This document shows positions 55,961 to 64,000 of a stretch of DNA of 64,000 bases, in pieces. The notes under the pieces are model-generated. The model had not been told where the DNA came from. It did not search any database and saw only the letters and a list, made by a program, of their open reading frames with translations. Each line of letters starts with the position of its first letter. Position 1 is the first letter of the stretch. The position numbers and the translations under genes are program-made. This DNA is from Enterovirga rhinocerotis (GTDB lineage Bacteria > Pseudomonadota > Alphaproteobacteria > Rhizobiales > Beijerinckiaceae): the NCBI RefSeq assembly GCF_004363955.1, contig NZ_SNZR01000011.1, forward strand, positions 1,612,001 to 1,676,000, in the 5' to 3' direction.

Positions 55961-57268
55961 CTATTCGCCCCGCTCTCGCCGAAGCTCCGCCCAGCGCTCG
56001 AGCCGCTCCCCGATCCGCGCCTCGAGCCCCCGCCCCGTCGGCTGGTAGAGGGTCTGGCGGCCGAGCTTCTCGGGCCAGTAATTCTGTCCCGAGAAGGCGT
56101 TGGGCTCGTCGTGGTCGTAGCGATAGGTCGCGCCGTAGCCCTCGCGCTTCATCAGCTTCGTCGGCGCATTGAGAATCGTCTTAGGCGGCGTGAGCGAGCC
56201 ATGCTCCTTCGCCAGTGCCGTCGCCGCCTTGTAGGCGACATAGACCGCGTTCGATTTCGGCGCGGTGGCGAGATAGACGACGGTCTGGGCCAGCGCGAGT
56301 TCGCCCTCCGGCGAGCCGAGGAAATCGTAGGCGTCCTTGGCCGCGTTCGCGACGACGAGCGCCTGCGGGTCGGCCATCCCGATATCCTCGACCGCCATCC
56401 GCACGAGGCGGCGAGCGATGAAGAGCCTGTCCTCGCCCGCGTCGAGCATGCGGGCGAGATAGTACAGGGCGGCGTCGGGGTCCGAGCCGCGCACCGTCTT
56501 ATGCAGCGCTGAGATGAGGTTGTAGTGCCCCTCCTGCGCCTTGTCGTAGATCGGCGCGCGGCGCTGGACGATGTCCTGCAGTTCGGCCGCCGAGAACACC
56601 TCGTCCGGCTTCGCGGACCGCCACACCTCCTCCGCGAGCGTCAGGGCCGCACGGCCGTCGCCGTCAGCCATCCGCGCCAGCGAAGCTCGGGCCTCCCCAT
56701 CGAGCGGCAGCGCCTTGGCCTCCGCCTCCTCGGCGCGGACGAGAAGCTTGCCGATCGCCTCCTCGTCGAGCGCGCGGAAGGTCATCACCCGGGCGCGCGA
56801 CAGCATCGCCGCGTTGAGTTCGAAGGACGGATTCTCGGTCGTCGCGCCGACGAGCGTGATGGTGCCGTCCTCCATGACCGGGAGGAAGGCGTCGAGCTGG
56901 GCGCGGTTGAAGCGATGGATCTCGTCGACGAAGAGAAGCGTGCCCTCCCCCGTCGCGCGGCGGCCGCGCGCCGCCTCGAACAGCTTCTTGAGATCCTGCA
57001 CGCCCGAGAAGATCGCGGAAATCTGCTCGAACCGGAGCTTCGTCACGCCTGCGAGGAGCCGCGCGATGGTGGTCTTTCCGGTTCCCGGCGGCCCCCAGAA
57101 GATGAGCGAGCCGAGCGAGCCCGCATCGACGAGCCGGCTCAGCGCCCCGTCCGGCCCGACGAGATGATCCTGCCCCACGACCTCGTCGAGCTTCTGCGGC
57201 CGAAGACGATCGGCGAGAGGCCTCGGCGCGCCCCGATCGAGCCCGGCGGCTTGAAAGAGATCCGACAT
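55961..57268 (-). CDS. rarA: Replication-associated recombination protein RarA (MgsA)
   Basis: A 435-residue AAA+ ATPase acting at stalled replication forks. It has Walker A 'GPPGTGKTTIARLL', Walker B 'LLFVDEIHRFN', sensor 1 'LVGATTENPSFELNAAMLSR' and the C-terminal tetramerisation domain ('DAALYYLARMLDAGEDRLFIARRLVRMAVEDIGMADPQAL', 'NAVYVAYKAA'). It opens with the RarA start 'DLFQAAGLDRGAPRPLADRLRPQKLDEVVGQDHLVG'. Confidence 0.95.
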   Translation of the reverse strand: MSDLFQAAGLDRGAPRPLADRLRPQKLDEVVGQDHLVGPDGALSRLVDAGSLGSLIFWGPPGTGKTTIARLLAGVTKLRFEQISAIFSGVQDLKKLFEAARGRRATGEGTLLFVDEIHRFNRAQLDAFLPVMEDGTITLVGATTENPSFELNAAMLSRARVMTFRALDEEAIGKLLVRAEEAEAKALPLDGEARASLARMADGDGRAALTLAEEVWRSAKPDEVFSAAELQDIVQRRAPIYDKAQEGHYNLISALHKTVRGSDPDAALYYLARMLDAGEDRLFIARRLVRMAVEDIGMADPQALVVANAAKDAYDFLGSPEGELALAQTVVYLATAPKSNAVYVAYKAATALAKEHGSLTPPKTILNAPTKLMKREGYGATYRYDHDEPNAFSGQNYWPEKLGRQTLYQPTGRGLEARIGERLERWAELRRERGE

Positions 57269-57397
57269 CCCTACTCCAGCAGAGGCCGGTGTCGGCCTCT
57301 CAAAATGCAGCGATCGAAGCTACGGATTCTTGGTGATGTTCCTCAACCAGGCAGTCACGGCCCGGTGCGACAACGGTCGGACAGCGCGAGATCTCTC

Positions 57398-57796
57398 ATG
57401 CACGCCATCGTCGTTTCCGTCGCCGCCGCCATCATCCTGTCCTCGGTGGCGCCTGCCGATGCCCGCCCGCGCGCCCGGTTCAAGTCGTCGAACCCGAGCC
57501 CGGTTGCAAGTCCGGCCCACGCGGCGCCCCAGCCGATCCGTCCGGCCCACGGCTCCGGCGGCGTATTGCCGGCGGCGATCGTCGGCGGAGCGATCGGAGC
57601 CTCTCGCGGCGCGCGCGCCCGTGGCGACTCATCTGGCGACACGCCGACAGGCTCCACCATCCCTGCCTCCGACCGTGGAACGCTGGCGCCCCTCTCGCCG
57701 AGATCGACCTCCGCCGCGGCGCAACCGGCGCGGAAGGCCCGGCCGGCCTGTGCGGCCGGCGCGACGTTCGGCGGCGGCTTCTGCGCCGTGAACTGA
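57398..57796 (+). CDS. Small secreted Ser/Ala/Pro-rich protein, unknown
   Basis: A 132-residue protein with a signal peptide (MHAIVVSVAAAIILSSVAPADA-RP) and a low-complexity body rich in Ser, Ala, Pro and Arg. It has a small glycine helix (GGVLPAAIVGGAIGASRG) and a cysteine pair near the end ('ACAAGATFGGGFCAVN'). No family is recognised. It is convergent with the DegQ-type gene. Confidence 0.55.
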   Translation: MHAIVVSVAAAIILSSVAPADARPRARFKSSNPSPVASPAHAAPQPIRPAHGSGGVLPAAIVGGAIGASRGARARGDSSGDTPTGSTIPASDRGTLAPLSPRSTSAAAQPARKARPACAAGATFGGGFCAVN

Positions 57797-57806
57797 GCCG
57801 GAGGCG

Positions 57807-59243
57807 TCAGCCGCCGAAGACGCTCGTCAGCACCTGGCCTGCGCGCCGGATCGAGACCTCCCAGCCCCTGGCACCATCCCGGACGATCCGATCGAGCTCG
57901 CGCGTCGTCCGGATGCGGTCGCCGTTGATGGCGACGATCACGTCGCCCTTGCGGAAGCCGAGGCGTTCGGCCGTCGTGCCATCCTCCACCTCCGAGACGA
58001 CGACGCCTTCCTGCAGGTCGAGATGCATCTCGTCGGAGACGGCCGGGGAGAGATTGACGAGGGTCATGCCGGTAAAGGGCGTCCGCCCGCGCGGGCTGAT
58101 CGGATCGCGCGCCGGGACCTCTGGCGGCGGACCGAGCTTGATCGTCAGGACCTCGCTCTTGCCGCGGCGATTGACCTTGACCGGGGTCTCGCCCGTCACG
58201 CCCTTCAGCGCGAAGCGCCAGCCGAAGGCATCGGGGTCGTCGACGATGCGCCCGTCGACCTCGAGGATCACGTCGCCGGTCCTGAGCCCCGCCTGCTCGG
58301 CGGGCCCGCCCGACCGCACCGACGCGACGAGCGCACCGGTCGGCGGGTCGATGCCGAGGCCCTCGGCGAGATCGGCACTCACCTTCTGCAGGGTCGCACC
58401 GAGATAGGGCCGCTGCATCGCCTTCGCGCCGGCCTTGGCCGACGCGACGACCGCGCGCACCATGTTCGAGGGGATGGCGAAGCCGATCCCGACGCTGCCG
58501 CCCGATTGGGAATAGATGGCGGAATTGATGCCGACGAGGCGTCCGGCCATGTCGACGAGGGCGCCGCCCGAATTGCCCGGATTGATCGAGGCGTCCGTCT
58601 GGATGAAGTAGCCGTAATCGCTCACGCCGATATTCGTCCGGGCGAGCCCGGAGACGATCCCCTGCGTCACCGTCTGCCCGACGCCGAAGGGGTTGCCGAT
58701 GGCGAGGACGAGATCGCCGACCTGGAGTTCGTCGGGGTCGCCGAGGTCGATCGCGCGGTAGGTCCCCTTCCCTTTCAGCCTGAGGACGGCGAGATCGGTG
58801 CGCGGATCCCGCAGGAGGATTTCCGCCTCGACCTCGCGCCGGTCATGCAGCGCCACCTTCACCTCGGTCATGCTCGCGATGACGTGGTTGTTGGTGACGA
58901 CGAGGCCCGAGGAATCCACGATCACGCCCGAGCCGAGCGAGCGCTGCGTGCGCTCCGGCGCCATGCTGGGCCCGCGCTCCCCGAAGAAGCGGCGGAAGAA
59001 CTCGTCCATCTGCGCCATGCGCGGGTTCTTCTCGACCCGCGCGCCGTAGACGTTGACTACCGAGCCGACCGCGTTGCGGACGACGGGCGCGAAGGAGAGC
59101 TGAACCTGCGGCTGCCCCGTCGGCACGGTCCGCTGAGGTTCCGCCGCGCGGCCGTCGCGGAGCGTCTGGGAACTGGCCGGCACGGAAGCGAGCAGACAGG
59201 CGGCCAAGGCGAGGCCGACCGGTCCATGCAGGGTCGGACGCAT
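57807..59243 (-). CDS. DegP/DegQ-type periplasmic serine protease
   Basis: A 478-residue HtrA-family protease-chaperone for envelope protein quality control. A signal peptide (cleavage near ASSQ) precedes the trypsin-like domain with catalytic H120 ('VVTNNHVIA'), D150 ('RTDLAVLRL') and S225 ('NPGNSGGALV'). Two PDZ domains follow (about 275-365 and 385-475). It is the usual Do-family layout. It lies near the ribosomal operon end and rarA, a frequent neighbourhood in Hyphomicrobiales. Confidence 0.94.
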   Translation of the reverse strand: MRPTLHGPVGLALAACLLASVPASSQTLRDGRAAEPQRTVPTGQPQVQLSFAPVVRNAVGSVVNVYGARVEKNPRMAQMDEFFRRFFGERGPSMAPERTQRSLGSGVIVDSSGLVVTNNHVIASMTEVKVALHDRREVEAEILLRDPRTDLAVLRLKGKGTYRAIDLGDPDELQVGDLVLAIGNPFGVGQTVTQGIVSGLARTNIGVSDYGYFIQTDASINPGNSGGALVDMAGRLVGINSAIYSQSGGSVGIGFAIPSNMVRAVVASAKAGAKAMQRPYLGATLQKVSADLAEGLGIDPPTGALVASVRSGGPAEQAGLRTGDVILEVDGRIVDDPDAFGWRFALKGVTGETPVKVNRRGKSEVLTIKLGPPPEVPARDPISPRGRTPFTGMTLVNLSPAVSDEMHLDLQEGVVVSEVEDGTTAERLGFRKGDVIVAINGDRIRTTRELDRIVRDGARGWEVSIRRAGQVLTSVFGG

Positions 59244-59400
59244 GATCCCATCCTCTTGATCGCGAGCCTGTCGCTCCGGGAAGGAACGCGACTCGACGGC
59301 TGCGGGTCCCTTCTTCCGTTATGCCCTCCGCCGGCCCCGGGGAAGCCGGCCCGGCGGCCGCGAGACGATCGAGCGCTCCTTCTCGATTGCGTTAAGCGCG

Positions 59401-60750
59401 ATGCAATCCCCACATGAGACGATCGCGAGCTTCCTCGTGGGAGGCCAGCCAAGGGCGCCCGCTTTGCACGTCGTCATCATCCTCGATCACGCCTACATCA
59501 ATGGCGGGCAGGCCAATGTCGCGCTCGCCTCGGCTCTCGGGCTGAAGGCGCGCGGGCACGAGGTGACGGTGTTCGCCGCGGTCGGCCCCGTCGACCAGCG
59601 CCTGACGGAGGCCGGGATCGACGTCGTCTGCCTCGGCCAGGACGACGTGAACTCTCAAAAGAATCCGCTCGCCTTCGCCGTCCAGGTCATCTGGAACGCG
59701 CCGGCTCGCCGGGCGCTCGACAAGTTGCTGGCGACGCTCGATCCCGCCCGCAGCATCGTGCATGTCCATGGCTGGGCGAAAGCCCTCTCGCCCTCGATCG
59801 GCCGCGCGCTCAAGGCCCATCCGGCGCTGCCGATCGCCTATACGATGCACGAGTTCTTCCTCGTCTGCCCCAACGGCGGCTTCTACGATTACCCTGCCGA
59901 GACGGTGTGCCACCGGACGCCGATGTCGCTCGCCTGCATCACGCGCAATTGCGACAGCCGGAACTATCCCCGCAAGGTGCTCCGCCTCGTCCGCCACGCA
60001 GCGCTCGACCATCTCAGCGGCCTGCCCGAGGCCTGCCGGCACGTGATCACGATCAGCGATCTCCAGGTCGAGGTGGCCGGGCCCTATTTCCGACCCGGCA
60101 CGAGCTTCTACCGCGTCGACAACCCGATCGACGTGCCCGATCTCGGCCCGAAGACCGATCCAGCCTCGGGCGGGTTCCTGTTCGTCGGGCGCCTCTCGCC
60201 GGAAAAGGGGGCCGCGCTCTTCGCCCAGGCAGCCGACCAGGCGGGCATCCCGGCGACCTTCGTCGGCGACGGCCCGAGCGGCGACGAGTTGCGGACGCGC
60301 TACCCCGGGGCGACCTTCCTCGGCTGGAAGTCGCCCGCCGAGGTGCGGATGCTGATGCGCGAGGCACGGGCGCTCGTCTTCCCCTCCGTCTGGTACGAGG
60401 GCCAGCCGCTCACCGTGCTCGAATCGCTTGCCGTCGGCACGCCGGTGATCGTGAGCGACGTCTGCGCCGGACGGGAATCGGTCGTCGATGGCGAGACGGG
60501 GCTCTGGTTCCGCACGAGCGATGTCGGCGACCTCGCCCGCTGCCTGACCACGCTCTCGGATGACGCGCTCGTCGCGCGGATGTCGCGCGCTGCCTACGAC
60601 CGGTACTGGGCGCGTCCCCTGACGCTCGACGCGCATCTCGACCGCCTCGAGGAGGTCTATGCGCAGATTGCCCACCTTCAGGCGCCGGCGCTTCAGGCGA
60701 GCGTGATGTCGGACGCCCCGACGAGGCTCGCAGCCGGATCGCGCTCCTGA
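59401..60750 (+). CDS. Glycosyltransferase family 4
   Basis: A 449-residue GT-B-fold glycosyltransferase. The N-terminal half has a glycine-rich acceptor start ('HVVIILDHAYINGGQANVALASALGLKARGHEVTVF'). The C-terminal half has the donor-binding GT4 signature ('FLFVGRLSPEKGAALFAQAA', 'EARALVFPSVWYEGQPLTVLESLAVGTPVIVSD'), with the EX7E pattern. It probably builds an exopolysaccharide or LPS sugar, together with the acyltransferase that follows on the other strand. Confidence 0.9.
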   Translation: MQSPHETIASFLVGGQPRAPALHVVIILDHAYINGGQANVALASALGLKARGHEVTVFAAVGPVDQRLTEAGIDVVCLGQDDVNSQKNPLAFAVQVIWNAPARRALDKLLATLDPARSIVHVHGWAKALSPSIGRALKAHPALPIAYTMHEFFLVCPNGGFYDYPAETVCHRTPMSLACITRNCDSRNYPRKVLRLVRHAALDHLSGLPEACRHVITISDLQVEVAGPYFRPGTSFYRVDNPIDVPDLGPKTDPASGGFLFVGRLSPEKGAALFAQAADQAGIPATFVGDGPSGDELRTRYPGATFLGWKSPAEVRMLMREARALVFPSVWYEGQPLTVLESLAVGTPVIVSDVCAGRESVVDGETGLWFRTSDVGDLARCLTTLSDDALVARMSRAAYDRYWARPLTLDAHLDRLEEVYAQIAHLQAPALQASVMSDAPTRLAAGSRS

Positions 60751-60780
60751 CGGCCGGCCGGAGGGCTCTGCGCGTCCGGG

Positions 60781-61935
60781 TCAGGCGACAGGGCTGAGCG
60801 GCGGCACCGCCTCGTTGGGACGCATCGTGCGCGGCGGTCGGCCGACGAGCCACGCCGACAGCGCCGCCGTCACCGGCCGTTCGATCCATCGGTAGAGCAG
60901 CCAGGCCGCTGGGATCGTCGAGAGGACCGCGAGGACGAAATAGGCCGGAAGCCATTCCCGGCCGAATCCCAGCGTGATCCAGATCCTGGCCGTGATCGTC
61001 AGCACGAGCCCGTGCCCGAGATAGAGGCTGTAGGACGAATCGCCCACGGCCTTGAGAAAGAGCGCGAGACGCGTCTGCTCGAAGCGGCGATCCGGGATCG
61101 CGAACACGTTCACCGCGACGATGAGCCCGGCGACGCCCCAATGGAGCGGCCGCCAGCCGAGCGCCTCCGAGTCGGTCCCCGGAAAGAACGTCATTTCGAT
61201 CACCGCGAGCCCGATGGCGATGACGAAGGGATAGGGGATCGGCAGCAGGCGCCCACGCTGCCGCGCGGCGAGATAGAGCCGCCCAAGCCCCACGCCGAGC
61301 AGGAACTCGAGCAGGAGCGGAGCGGTCCAGGCGACCGCGATCGTTCCCTCCGGCTGCGTCGCGTGCCCGAGCCCGACCAGGCCGATCATCCCGAGCCCGA
61401 TCACGAGGAGCCCGAGATCCCGCCGCAGGACCAGCCCGAGCGCGAACAGGCTGTAGAAGAACATCTCGTAATTCAGGCTCCATCCGAGCCCGACCACCGG
61501 CCGGAACATGCCGTCCTGGAGGCCGTAGGGGATGAAGAGCATCGACAGCAGCACCTCGGTCGCCCCGAATGGCGTGCCGGCCGCATCGGGCTTGATGACC
61601 CGCAACAGCACCTCGATGGCGATGAACAGCCAGTAGAGCGGCACGATCCGGATGACGCGCCGGAGCATGAACCGGCCCGTCGCGCCCGGCTGCCCGAACT
61701 CGCCTGATGCCGTAACACACATCAGGAACCCGCTGATAACAAAGAAGATATCGACCCCGAACGTACCGTCGATCCGCAGGCCGGGCTGCGGCCAGCCCTG
61801 AATCTCGCAGATCCGGTCGACCTTGATCAGGCCGTGCGAGAGGACGACCAGCATCGCGGCCAGGCCGCGCAGGTATTGCAGGCGGTGAATGGTTCCCAAG
61901 ACTGAAGCCGCTCCGGTCGGGGGTTCACTCTGCAC
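60781..61935 (-). CDS. Acyltransferase family 3 membrane protein
   Basis: A 384-residue integral membrane acyltransferase (OafA/NodX type), with about ten helices. The N-terminal motif 'LQYLRGLAAMLVVLSHG' with the catalytic histidine is followed by 'GTFGVDIFFVISGFLMCV' and 'RFMLRRVIRIVPLYWLF'. Such enzymes acetylate or succinylate surface polysaccharides. It is convergent with the glycosyltransferase gene. The two look like a small polysaccharide-modification insertion beside the ribosomal genes. Confidence 0.92.
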   Translation of the reverse strand: MQSEPPTGAASVLGTIHRLQYLRGLAAMLVVLSHGLIKVDRICEIQGWPQPGLRIDGTFGVDIFFVISGFLMCVTASGEFGQPGATGRFMLRRVIRIVPLYWLFIAIEVLLRVIKPDAAGTPFGATEVLLSMLFIPYGLQDGMFRPVVGLGWSLNYEMFFYSLFALGLVLRRDLGLLVIGLGMIGLVGLGHATQPEGTIAVAWTAPLLLEFLLGVGLGRLYLAARQRGRLLPIPYPFVIAIGLAVIEMTFFPGTDSEALGWRPLHWGVAGLIVAVNVFAIPDRRFEQTRLALFLKAVGDSSYSLYLGHGLVLTITARIWITLGFGREWLPAYFVLAVLSTIPAAWLLYRWIERPVTAALSAWLVGRPPRTMRPNEAVPPLSPVA

Positions 61936-61985
61936 CGGCGCAGGATGCCAAGAGTTTAACCCGATCGGCGAGAGTGACCGGAAAC

Positions 61986-62014
61986 GAAAAAGGCCGCGAC
62001 ATCGTCGCGGCCTT
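61986..62014 (-). terminator. Rho-independent terminator after rplQ
   Basis: A perfect 10-base stem (61990-61999 with 62005-62014) with a 5-base loop is followed on the minus strand by TTTTTCGTTTC. It ends the ribosomal-protein operon. Confidence 0.9.
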
Positions 62015-62037
62015 CGAACTCGTGAGAGGACGTCGCC

Positions 62038-62460
62038 TTATGCGGCGGCTTCGTCCGTCTCGACCTTCTGCGACGGGCCGGAGTCCTTGCCCTTGGCATC
62101 GACGTCGCGATCGACGAACTCGATCACGGCGAGAGGCGCGTTGTCGCCCTGGCGGAAGCCGGCCTTCATCACGCGGCAATAGCCGCCGGAACGGTCCTTG
62201 TAGCGCGGGCCGAGCACGGCGAAGAGCTTCTTGACCATGTCCTCGTCGCGAAGCTGGGACATGGCGTTGCGGCGGGCGTGAAGGTCGCCGCGCTTGCCGA
62301 GCGTGATGAGCTTCTCGACGACCGGACGCAGGTCCTTCGCCTTCGGCAGCGTGGTGACGATCTGCTCGTGCTTGATGAGGGCCGCCGACATGTTCGCGAA
62401 CATCGCCTTGCGATGCTCGGCCGAACGGTTGAAGCGGCGACCGCGGAATCCGTGACGCAT
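62038..62460 (-). CDS. rplQ: 50S ribosomal protein L17
   Basis: A 140-residue ribosomal protein of the large subunit near the exit tunnel. '[64 protein letters not shown]' is the standard start, and '[37 protein letters not shown]' the standard end, with a short Glu/Ala tail. It is the last gene of the operon and is separated from rpoA by a repeat. Confidence 0.97.
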   Translation of the reverse strand: MRHGFRGRRFNRSAEHRKAMFANMSAALIKHEQIVTTLPKAKDLRPVVEKLITLGKRGDLHARRNAMSQLRDEDMVKKLFAVLGPRYKDRSGGYCRVMKAGFRQGDNAPLAVIEFVDRDVDAKGKDSGPSQKVETDEAAA

Positions 62461-62530
62461 GATGGGCTCTCCTGATCTTCACGGCCGCCGTGCCAAGGGT
62501 CGGCCGTTCCTTTTGAGTTGACGTTTTTTA

Positions 62531-62671
62531 CCTCTCCCCTTGCGGGAGAGATCGCGTTGCGCGCCAGCGCAACCGGGTGAGGGGCGAGCCCCCCGAGTCT
62601 ACCGGAGAGGAAATCCCCTCATCCGGCCGACGCCTCGCGTCGCTCGACTTCTCCCACGAGGGGAGAAGCGA
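62531..62671. repeat. Intergenic inverted-repeat element between rpoA and rplQ
   Basis: A ~140-base element with paired blocks: CCTCTCCC...GGGAGAG at one side, CTTCTCCC...GGGAGAAG at the other, and GGGTGAGGGG against CCCCTCATCC in the middle. It is a different family from copies A and B. It fills most of the 220-base gap inside the ribosomal operon. Confidence 0.75.
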
Positions 62672-62680
62672 TCCGGCGCC

Positions 62681-63697
<1,017 letters not shown>

Positions 63698-63792
63698 GGG
63701 CCTACCCCTCGAACGGCGATCGCGGGACAGCGGTTTTGAGCCGCGCCCCGCCCGATCGCATGATTGGATGGGGCCGCAAGGCCCCGGATGCA

Positions 63793-64000
63793 TCAGACGC
63801 GGCGGCGCTTGCGCGGCCGGCAGCCGTTATGCGGGATGGGCGTCACGTCCCGGATCGACGTCACCGTGAAACCGGTGGCCTGGAGAGCGCGAAGTGCCGA
63901 CTCGCGCCCGGAGCCGGGACCGGACACCTCGACCTCGAGGGTCCGCATGCCGTGTTCGGAGGCCTTGCGGGCCGCATCCTCGGCCGCGACCTGAGCCGCG
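63793..64000 (-). CDS. rpsK: 30S ribosomal protein S11, C-terminal part (cut by window edge)
   Basis: The last 69 residues of S11: '[64 protein letters not shown]'. This is the highly conserved end that binds the 16S platform. The N-terminal part lies past the right edge. It precedes rpoA by about 95 bases in the usual order. Confidence 0.96.
   Translation of the reverse strand, partial: AAQVAAEDAARKASEHGMRTLEVEVSGPGSGRESALRALQATGFTVTSIRDVTPIPHNGCRPRKRRRV

Overview
The window is GC-rich, densely coded DNA from an alphaproteobacterium, most likely of the order Hyphomicrobiales (Rhizobiales). The evidence is an mlaE gene with an N-terminal STAS domain followed by mlaF and mlaD, a metal-site-deficient dihydroorotase beside pyrB, the surE-pcm-nlpD order, rpsK-rpoA-rplQ with a DegQ-type protease and rarA nearby, DUF3597 and DUF971 proteins, many 4-base ATGA/GTGA start-stop overlaps, and GC-rich intergenic hairpin repeats. 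I cannot name the genus. I saw no tRNA, rRNA, CRISPR array, prophage or transposase gene.

Region by region. 1-3.4 kb: an RND efflux pump (permease cut by the left edge, plus its adaptor), a rhodanese and a DUF551 protein. 3.4-15.6 kb: a long + strand accessory operon. It encodes a molybdenum hydroxylase (FAD subunit plus a fused 2Fe-2S/Mo subunit), a 6-hydroxynicotinate-reductase-like Fe-S protein, a UPF0280 protein, a DUF1185 protein and a branched-chain-type ABC importer whose two permeases are fused. Two copies of one ~130 bp inverted-repeat element sit in this operon and are translated as the C-terminal tails of two of its enzymes. This looks like uptake and reductive breakdown of an N-heteroaromatic acid, and it is the best candidate here for an incompletely described system.

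15.7-22.5 kb: DUF3597, an L,D-transpeptidase, a DUF971 protein divergent from moaA, and a TRAP transporter membrane pair (DctQ, DctM) that lacks a DctP next to it but is followed by a family-3 binding protein and a beta-hydroxyacid dehydrogenase. 22.6-26.5 kb: a degenerate LytM/NlpD lipoprotein, pcm, surE and a HigBA-type toxin-antitoxin pair. 26.5-33.2 kb: gatC, gatA, chorismate mutase and gatB, then a UPF0173 hydrolase and ruvX. 33.2-41.4 kb: dprA, plsY, a pseudo-dihydroorotase and pyrB on the minus strand, then an SGNH-like membrane protein and topA.

41.5-46 kb: a mosaic accessory stretch. It holds an orphan TakP-like DctP, a GntR/FCD regulator surrounded by CAAACCAAT-type operator motifs, a truncated nucleotidyltransferase, small secreted and membrane proteins, and a Phd/PIN toxin-antitoxin pair with a striking palindrome over its promoter and ribosome binding site. 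46-55.2 kb: an acyl-CoA carboxylase alpha subunit, an Mla-type lipid transport operon (mlaE-mlaF-mlaD-lipoprotein), an enolase-superfamily epimerase and thiD. 55.3-64 kb: an XRE/cupin regulator, rarA, a DegQ-type protease, a glycosyltransferase, an acyltransferase, then rplQ, rpoA and the end of rpsK, with a repeat element lying between rpoA and rplQ.
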